64,000 nt of DNA from Clostridium beijerinckii (GTDB taxonomy: Bacteria; Bacillota; Clostridia; Clostridiales; Clostridiaceae), in contig CP029329.1 of assembly GCA_003129525.1 (NCBI GenBank), positions 529,501 to 593,500 on the forward strand, in the 5' to 3' direction. Each line of letters starts with the position of its first letter. The stretch's first letter is position 1. The translations under genes were made by a program, and so were the position numbers. Under the pieces are notes generated by a model that was given only the letters and a program-made list of their open reading frames with translations, was not told where the DNA came from and ran no database searches. This document shows, piece by piece, positions 58,275 through 64,000 of this stretch.

Positions 58275-60497
58275 TTAAGCGTTATTTAAATTTATCCATT
58301 GGCCATCAAGGAACATCATTCCTGTTTTCATGACTCCATTTGCATCAAAATAATATTTCTTGCCATTTATTGTTTGCCAACCTCTTACCATTTTCCCATT
58401 ACTGTCTATATAAGACCATGTCTTTCCACTATATAACCAACCATTTTTCAAAGTACCATCATCATTTAAATAATACTTATTCTTATCATAAGTTATCCAC
58501 CCCTTTTGCATTACACCATGTTCATCCATGTAATACCAGTGTCCTCCATAGAAAGTCCAACCTGTTTGCATTTCTCCAAGATTATTGAAGAAATACCACT
58601 TTGCATCATAAGTTGCCCAAGTATTTACTCTCATAGAACCATCGCCTTGAAGGTAATACCAATATCCTTTATCATAAAACCAACCTGTTTGCATGATACC
58701 ATCTTTGTTTAAGTAATACCAGTTTCCACTTTCTTGTAACCAACCATATTGCATATGTCCATTTATATCTAAAAAGTACCATTGGTTATCATATTTAACC
58801 CATTGATTTTTAATTTGAATGCCTGCACCATTATAGAATGTCCATTCTCCTGCAACAAGTACCCATTGGTTAGTTCCTTCTATATCGCCTCTAATTATAC
58901 TTAGCTTATAAGTAGTTGTCGTTTTTCCATCTTCAGCAGTAACTTCTACCACGACAAGATTTGCACCTATCTCAAGCTTTATATAATCTGATTGTCCATT
59001 TGTGTATTCTTTACCATTTACTATGATCTTAGTTTTATCATTTTGTGCCGAAAATAGTACTCTTACCTTTTCAATGTTTCTAGCTACCTTAACACTATAA
59101 AGATAAGTTTCCGGATCAAATTTAGGAGACATAGTTCCATCAGTTACAGAAAGGCTACTCAAATTGACATTATCTTTCGAATATCTTCTTGTAACATTTA
59201 ATATATAAGTATTACTATTCCCTTTAGTATCTTTGACTTTTACATTTATAACATTTCCACCTTCATCTAAACTTATGTAAGGTGAAGTTGCACCACTTGG
59301 CACACTCTTACCATTAACTGTGATAGTTGCATTAATATCTTCAGCTACTGGTTTTACACCTATTGAATTAACAGTATTATCTACAGTTGAAGTATATTCA
59401 TATATGCCTTTGTTAAATGCTGGAGTAAGTGTTCCTGATGTTAATGTTAGTCCTGTAAGTTGAGCACTTCTAAATAATTCTGTACGTGTTACATTAACAG
59501 TATATGTACTTGTATCCCCATCTATAGTTGTAAGTACAATTTCAACTTCATTTTCACCTTCGTCTAATTTTATATTTTGACTCTTATTTCCACTACTTAC
59601 CTTAACCCCTTCAACTTTAATAGTAGACGCATTATCTACAGTAGTTGGAGTAAATGCAATTGTTGATTGGGTAGTTGGTACTGTAATTGAATAATCATAA
59701 GTATCAGAATTAAAAGTTGGTGATAAAGTACCAGTTGATGGCACTAATGTTTTTAACTTTGCCTCACCTTTTTTAGTTATTATCAATTTGTATTGTTTAG
59801 ATGTATTAAGATAAGTTCTAGTTATGTTTATAACATTATTTCCACCAACTAAGTTTACAACATTACTACTTCCACCATTAACAGTATAAGTCATTGGTGT
59901 ACCACTGCTGTCAAGCAATTCAACTTTAGCAGTCTTTACAGATGATGCTACATCTGGAATTGTATAATTTCCATTATCATCTGTTTGTGTATATGTAAAA
60001 TCAATAGGACTTTGACTATCTAAAGTAACTTTCAAAGTTCCAAATTCAAGAGATGAATCTGATTCAAATCTAATTTTTATTGGATAAGATACTGACTTCC
60101 CTGCACTATCTTTCATAGTAACTGTAAGTGTAAAATCACTATAATCACTTATTGATGAAACTACATAATTGAATCCGTTTGTAGTTCCTGTTTTTGAAAT
60201 TGTCATTTTACTTGAATTACTACTTGTAGCACTTTCAATAGTATATCCAGATTTAGCTTCCAAAGTAAATGAAGTTCCTATTGGAAGAAACTCACATATA
60301 TATCCATTTTTAGAATCTCTATCAATGACTTTTTCCGCTCCTGTCAAGTCTCCTATATGGAAAATTAATCCTTGTACTTGAGTTTCTTCAACTGCACTTG
60401 CTTTCTTTATACTTCCCATCTGCACAATTGTTAAAAATACAGTAAAAATTAATAAATAGGAAATAATCTTGTTAAAATTAATTTTTTTAGCTTTCAT
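58275..60497 (-). CDS. Secreted choline-binding protein with cadherin-like domains
   Basis: A 740-residue protein. The signal peptide ends near KKASAVEET. An N-terminal beta-rich region is followed by three clear cadherin-like beta-sandwich domains, each closing in a NVTR or SIIR-type strand (SPTFNSDTYDYSITVP, TPAFNKGIYEYTSTVD, SPKFDPETYLYSVKVA). About eleven choline-binding repeats end the protein (WLQESGNWYYLNKDGIM, WFYDKGYWYYLQGDGSM). It shares its plan with the 28427-31561 and 60745-62166 proteins. GGAGGGA precedes the ATG. Confidence 0.89.
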   Translation of the reverse strand: MKAKKINFNKIISYLLIFTVFLTIVQMGSIKKASAVEETQVQGLIFHIGDLTGAEKVIDRDSKNGYICEFLPIGTSFTLEAKSGYTIESATSSNSSKMTISKTGTTNGFNYVVSSISDYSDFTLTVTMKDSAGKSVSYPIKIRFESDSSLEFGTLKVTLDSQSPIDFTYTQTDDNGNYTIPDVASSVKTAKVELLDSSGTPMTYTVNGGSSNVVNLVGGNNVINITRTYLNTSKQYKLIITKKGEAKLKTLVPSTGTLSPTFNSDTYDYSITVPTTQSTIAFTPTTVDNASTIKVEGVKVSSGNKSQNIKLDEGENEVEIVLTTIDGDTSTYTVNVTRTELFRSAQLTGLTLTSGTLTPAFNKGIYEYTSTVDNTVNSIGVKPVAEDINATITVNGKSVPSGATSPYISLDEGGNVINVKVKDTKGNSNTYILNVTRRYSKDNVNLSSLSVTDGTMSPKFDPETYLYSVKVARNIEKVRVLFSAQNDKTKIIVNGKEYTNGQSDYIKLEIGANLVVVEVTAEDGKTTTTYKLSIIRGDIEGTNQWVLVAGEWTFYNGAGIQIKNQWVKYDNQWYFLDINGHMQYGWLQESGNWYYLNKDGIMQTGWFYDKGYWYYLQGDGSMRVNTWATYDAKWYFFNNLGEMQTGWTFYGGHWYYMDEHGVMQKGWITYDKNKYYLNDDGTLKNGWLYSGKTWSYIDSNGKMVRGWQTINGKKYYFDANGVMKTGMMFLDGQWINLNNA

Positions 60498-60744
60498 TAA
60501 TATGTCCCTCCGTTTTTATGCATCTTAATTGTGTAAGAATTTATAGCATTTCGATATTTTAAATATGTACATTGCAATAATTATTTTACAATTAAAAATT
60601 CTAATATATTAAAAGTAAATGGTACTTTAATGTAAAAACTTAATTGCAACATATATAATATATTTAAATTAATAAGCTTTTATTTATATATACATAATAT
60701 GATTATTATCGACTATTTCTAAAAAATCTTTAGCAGTTATTCAA

Positions 60745-62166
60745 TTATCCAAAATTTACCGAACCATCTTGATTGAATTCATAAGTATATCCATCAATGG
60801 TTTTAGAGGTTGTCCTCATCGTGCCATCTCCATTAAAATAATAATATTTATCATCTTTATACAACCATCCATGCCTCATATTTCCAACATAATTTAAATA
60901 GTACCAATTTTCCTTACTAAAAATCCATTCTCCAGATTTCATGCTTCCATCAAAATTTAAATAATACCATTGATCCTCACATTCCATCCAACCAGTTTCC
61001 ATAATTCCATGAGAATTTAAGTAATACCATTTCTTATCATAGTATAACCATCCAGTTTTCATATTTCCATTTGCAGTCAAGTAATACCACTTATCATCAA
61101 TAGATATCCATCCAGTTACCATACTTCCATCTGCTCTTAAAAAATACCATTTATCATTATATTTAATCCAACCGGACTTCATAATTCCATTATTACTTAA
61201 AAAGTACCAATCACCTTTGTACATTAACCATCCTGTTTGCATCTCACCTTTAGAATTTAAATAATAATAATTATCCTCATCTTCCATCCAACCAGTTAAC
61301 ATATTTCCTCTGCTATTAAAATAAAAATAGCTTTTATATTTATTATCATAGAACCAAGTATTCTTTAAATATTTACCAAGAGAATCATTATATCTCCATC
61401 GTCCATTTACTATTAGCCATTGATTAGGTTTAAGTATGGCATTGATTGAATCTGAAGCATTTGGGGACACTGGGATTCCTAAGTATATATTTAAAGTGTA
61501 ATTTCCCACCCTTTGAGTATCCTCATCTTTAAGACCTATATTAATGGTATATTTTCCTATGCCATTAAATTTTAATTTAATAGTATTTGTCTCTTCTAAC
61601 TTTCTGCCATTAACAGTAATTGAATAATTTCCAACTTCGGGTATTGTTTTAAGATCCACTATATCTGTTCCTTGATCTAATTCTATATTATAAAAATTAT
61701 TGCTTTTATCAAATCCAATAGTGCTATCATTCATATTTATATCGTTTAAATAAACAGTATTTTCCCCACCCCTATATACATAAACAATATATGCTGTTGT
61801 ACTTTTAGTTTTACTGTCTTCAACTTCTATTTCTAATTTATTTTTACCTTTATCTAAAGTTATTATTTCTCTATAGTTATCATCCTTAGTTACTTCTTGA
61901 CCATTAATTTTAACGATATCTGAATTACCACTTGGTTTAGCTTTAATTAATATTTGGTCTTCATCTTTATCAACATCTACAATATAAGAATATACATCTT
62001 TCGAAAAATGAAGATCATACTCTCCACTTATATAAATATCTTTTAAATAAGGCTTTTCTTCTGCATAAGCTTTTGTAGTTATTAAATTCAAACTATTTGG
62101 TTCTATAGCTGAAAAAACACCAATAATAACTACTGCTACAACTATATTTCTAATGCTTTTAATCAT
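60745..62166 (-). CDS. Secreted choline-binding protein with two cadherin-like domains
   Basis: A 473-residue protein. The signal peptide ends near TTKAYAEE. Two cadherin-like domains follow (YDLHFSKDVYSYIVDV; IGFDKSNNFYNIELDQ), then about eleven choline-binding repeats (WIKYNDKWYFLRADGSM, WISIDDKWYYLTANGNM). It is a shorter relative of the upstream-lying 58275-60497 gene, 247 bp away, and the two may be a tandem pair that diverged. GAGGCGA precedes the ATG. The gap between them (60498-60744) contains no gene. Confidence 0.88.
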   Translation of the reverse strand: MIKSIRNIVVAVVIIGVFSAIEPNSLNLITTKAYAEEKPYLKDIYISGEYDLHFSKDVYSYIVDVDKDEDQILIKAKPSGNSDIVKINGQEVTKDDNYREIITLDKGKNKLEIEVEDSKTKSTTAYIVYVYRGGENTVYLNDINMNDSTIGFDKSNNFYNIELDQGTDIVDLKTIPEVGNYSITVNGRKLEETNTIKLKFNGIGKYTINIGLKDEDTQRVGNYTLNIYLGIPVSPNASDSINAILKPNQWLIVNGRWRYNDSLGKYLKNTWFYDNKYKSYFYFNSRGNMLTGWMEDEDNYYYLNSKGEMQTGWLMYKGDWYFLSNNGIMKSGWIKYNDKWYFLRADGSMVTGWISIDDKWYYLTANGNMKTGWLYYDKKWYYLNSHGIMETGWMECEDQWYYLNFDGSMKSGEWIFSKENWYYLNYVGNMRHGWLYKDDKYYYFNGDGTMRTTSKTIDGYTYEFNQDGSVNFG

Positions 62167-62286
62167 GATTCGCCTCTTCTCTTCATATCTATCTCTGTAT
62201 TAATAATGTTACCATTATAATACTTTACTGTAAACTTAGGTTTCACATGAAAATTCTTAATTTTATATGAATTTTTGTTAACAAAT

Positions 62287-62400
62287 AAAAAAATCGCAGG
62301 CGACTGTGGAGCCGTAGATTTTTTTTACGCATCTGCCTTTTCGAACGCATGTGAGAAAAATCTGGCAGGCGAATATATTTATTTTTATTCTTTAGGTTCT
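62287..62400. repeat. Complex hairpin-rich segment upstream of the 60745-62166 gene
   Basis: ATCGCAGGCGACTG and ATCTGGCAGGCGA flank a segment with TCGAACGCATGTGAG, a phrase also found in repeat B at 37706-37775 (GCGAACGCATGTGAG). It may be a mosaic of repeat elements. No gene is present in the 62167-62793 gap, which also holds the terminator at 62474-62512, a small GTGACAGTCAC-type inverted repeat near 62678-62709, and repeat B at 62730-62801. Confidence 0.35.
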
Positions 62401-62473
62401 AGACAAATCTACTTGAATAGTATGTTATATAAGTTATCCGCAGATTTAATTTAATTATAAATTCCTAAAGAAT

Positions 62474-62512
62474 AAAAAAAGATGGCTCCTACAAAAGTAG
62501 AAACCATCTTTT
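62474..62512 (-). terminator. Terminator of the third choline-binding paralogue
   Basis: GATGGTTTCTAC and GTAGGAGCCATC pair (minus strand, one mismatch) around TTTT, followed by seven T residues. It lies about 280 bp after the stop codon, with repeat B in between. Confidence 0.75.
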
Positions 62513-62729
62513 CAAATTTTTAATATTTAATAATATTAAAAGTCAAATTATATATATTTACTCTTAATTATATAAAGCTACATACTAAGAGTAAGTTTTT
62601 TTATTTTTAGTATTGAAATTATGAGTTCAAGAAAGAGCAAGCAAACTCGACTTATAATTCATTACTATATCTATTAGGTGACAGTCACTATTTCTCGGTA
62701 ACTGTCATTGAATATCTTAGAGTCTTAGA

Positions 62730-62801
62730 GGAAACCCGATTCGCATGCGCTCACTGGGTAAGTGACTCACACCAAATCATAGATTTGGGTTCCCTACTTA
62801 A
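62730..62801 (-). repeat. Repeat B, copy overlapping the 3' end of a choline-binding gene
   Basis: GGAAACCCGATTCGCATG through TTCCCTACTTAA matches the tandem copies at 31893-32034. Its edge covers the last codon and the TAG stop (62796-62794) of the choline-binding gene, so the repeat supplies the stop codon. Confidence 0.65.
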
Positions 62802-64000
62802 CCCAAGCTCCTGATGCATTTAATTTGTATCCATCAACAGTTGTGTTAGCAAGCATTGCACCTGATGCATTTAAGTAGTACCAAGTTCCGTTGTCATTTA
62901 ACCAACCAGTTTGCATTGCTCCTGATCCAGCTAAGTAGTACCAAGTTCCTCCGTCATTTACCCAACCAGTTTTCATTGCTCCTGATGCATTTAAGTAGTA
63001 CCAAGTTGATCCATCTTTAACCCAACCAGTTTTCATTGCTCCTGATGCATTTAAGTAGTACCAAGTTGATCCATCTTTAACCCAACCTGTAGCCATAACA
63101 CCATCAGCTTTTAAGTAGTACCAAGATCCATCTTGAATCCAACCTGTAGCTTTAGTTCCATCAGCTTTGTTATAAGTCCAAGTTCCGTTTGCAGCTTGTA
63201 CCCATCCAGTTTTAGTTTCTACTGGAGTTTCTGGAGTTGTTGTTGCTTCATCAGCAATTACTGAGTAAACTTCATCTTCTTCATTCCATATAACCATGTT
63301 GTCTTGGTCATAAACAGATAATTTTTCCATAGCTCCGTCTACTTTGTATACTTTTGTCCAATCTTCATCATTATCAAATTTGTAAACATATCCGCCTTCT
63401 AATCTCCAAATGTTACCATTAGCATCTACATCTACATCTGTAGCATCTTCTGAATCTACATCTGTGATATCAGTATAATAGTATCCATTGCTTGATTTTA
63501 ATTCTATTGTTTGAACATCTACTGAAGTACCATCTGTATATGCTATAACTTTTCCATCAACTATATTGAATTTAGCGCTAGCAAGTAAAGTTTCTTTAAC
63601 TCCAGCATCATCTGAAACTACATATGTGTTTACTGTTTTAGCATATTTAGCTCCATCTATATCATCTGAATTTTGAGCTTTAGATATTTTTTGGATAACT
63701 TCAAAACTTACTGTACTAGTACCTGCACCTGTAAATGCTCCATTATCAACATTTACATCAATACCATTTATTTTAGTTATTACTTCATCAGCTGTAACTG
63801 TGATTGTTGCAGTTCTATAAATATTGTTTGCATCTTGTCCAATTACATTTATAGCTGAAACTGATGCTTTCATTCCTTCTTCAGTATCTTCTGTATTTGT
63901 TAATGTAGCTGATTTAGCAGCTGTTGCAGCTTTAATCTTTCCTACATTATAATTTGCATCAATATAATTTCCTTTTGCATCAGTATAAACAACTGTTGCT
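62794..64000 (-). CDS. Secreted choline-binding protein, paralogue 3 (5' end outside window)
   Basis: At least 402 codons are present and the frame stays open to the window edge. An ATG at 63873 is internal: the 42 codons before it (VVYTDAKGNYIDANYNVGKI and onward) match the paralogues at 40786-42606 and 43612-45468. It has the same VIQKISKAQNSDDIDGAKYA and EEDEVYSVI landmarks. Six choline-binding repeats and a closing half repeat follow. Two consecutive 60-bp units (about 62981-63100) are nearly identical in DNA, a sign of recent unit duplication. The start and signal peptide lie outside. The last codons (GTT AAG TAG) overlap repeat B. Confidence 0.88.
   Translation of the reverse strand, partial: ATVVYTDAKGNYIDANYNVGKIKAATAAKSATLTNTEDTEEGMKASVSAINVIGQDANNIYRTATITVTADEVITKINGIDVNVDNGAFTGAGTSTVSFEVIQKISKAQNSDDIDGAKYAKTVNTYVVSDDAGVKETLLASAKFNIVDGKVIAYTDGTSVDVQTIELKSSNGYYYTDITDVDSEDATDVDVDANGNIWRLEGGYVYKFDNDEDWTKVYKVDGAMEKLSVYDQDNMVIWNEEDEVYSVIADEATTTPETPVETKTGWVQAANGTWTYNKADGTKATGWIQDGSWYYLKADGVMATGWVKDGSTWYYLNASGAMKTGWVKDGSTWYYLNASGAMKTGWVNDGGTWYYLAGSGAMQTGWLNDNGTWYYLNASGAMLANTTVDGYKLNASGAWVK

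Noticed and set aside
62814-63200. Regular repeats that could look like a CRISPR array
   Set aside because: The units translate in frame as choline-binding repeats of about 20 residues with no distinct spacers, and no cas genes are near.
63873-63873. ATG at 63873 as the true start of the third paralogue
   Set aside because: The frame upstream stays open to the window edge and is homologous to the other two paralogues, so the gene simply runs out of the window.

Overview
The window is AT-rich, with strong GGAGG ribosome-binding sites, many A/T-flanked hairpin terminators and gene content typical of a low-GC, spore-former-type Firmicute. It is most likely a Clostridium sensu stricto, of the C. 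beijerinckii / C. saccharoperbutylacetonicum kind. The genus is inferred from protein families and composition; no rRNA or tRNA was recognised.

Layout. 1-1.7 kb: a LicD-type phosphocholine transferase (cut by the window edge) and a family 2 glycosyltransferase. 2-17 kb: sugar metabolism. A cellobiose/lactose-family PTS (IIC, IIB, IIA) has a sigma-54 promoter and a divergent LevR/CelR-type activator. It is followed by an RpiR regulator, a GH1 6-phospho-beta-glucosidase, a HAD phosphatase, a glycerate module (CdaR regulator, glycerate kinase, 5'-truncated GntP permease) and a GH4 6-phospho-beta-glucosidase. 17-25 kb: a PAS-GGDEF diguanylate cyclase, a higher-GC DMT transporter with a small partner gene, a polysaccharide flippase, and a TetR/flavodoxin-family pair. 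25.6-28.2 kb: LicC (phosphocholine cytidylyltransferase) and a three-part HTH / nucleotidyltransferase / choline-kinase fusion. 28-64 kb: an island with ten genes for secreted choline-binding-repeat proteins (one cut by the window edge). These include two dual-enzyme autolysins, cadherin-like and BIG2 adhesin-like proteins, and three paralogues with an unrecognised N-terminal domain. Interspersed are RF3 (prfC), a glycerophosphodiester phosphodiesterase, a GGDEF/HD-GYP protein, a chemotaxis receptor and a chemoreceptor pseudogene.

How it fits together (inference). The kinase domain would make phosphocholine and LicC would activate it to CDP-choline. LicD would transfer phosphocholine to a glycopolymer made with the glycosyltransferase, and the flippase would export the polymer. 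The choline-binding proteins would then dock on this decorated wall. The glycerophosphodiester phosphodiesterase and the DMT transporter are possible choline sources. This is the logic of the pneumococcal lic/tacF system, with its genes spread between other functions and a large set of wall-docking proteins.

Three families of non-coding repeats run through the window. (A) IS200/IS605-end-like palindromic elements (641-770, 11482-11603, 31622-31840). (B) A 70-bp element with four full copies. (C) A long-hairpin element just downstream of five different genes, always in the gene's sense orientation, whose outer stem changes sequence but keeps pairing. In two places an A or B element supplies the stop codon of the neighbouring gene.
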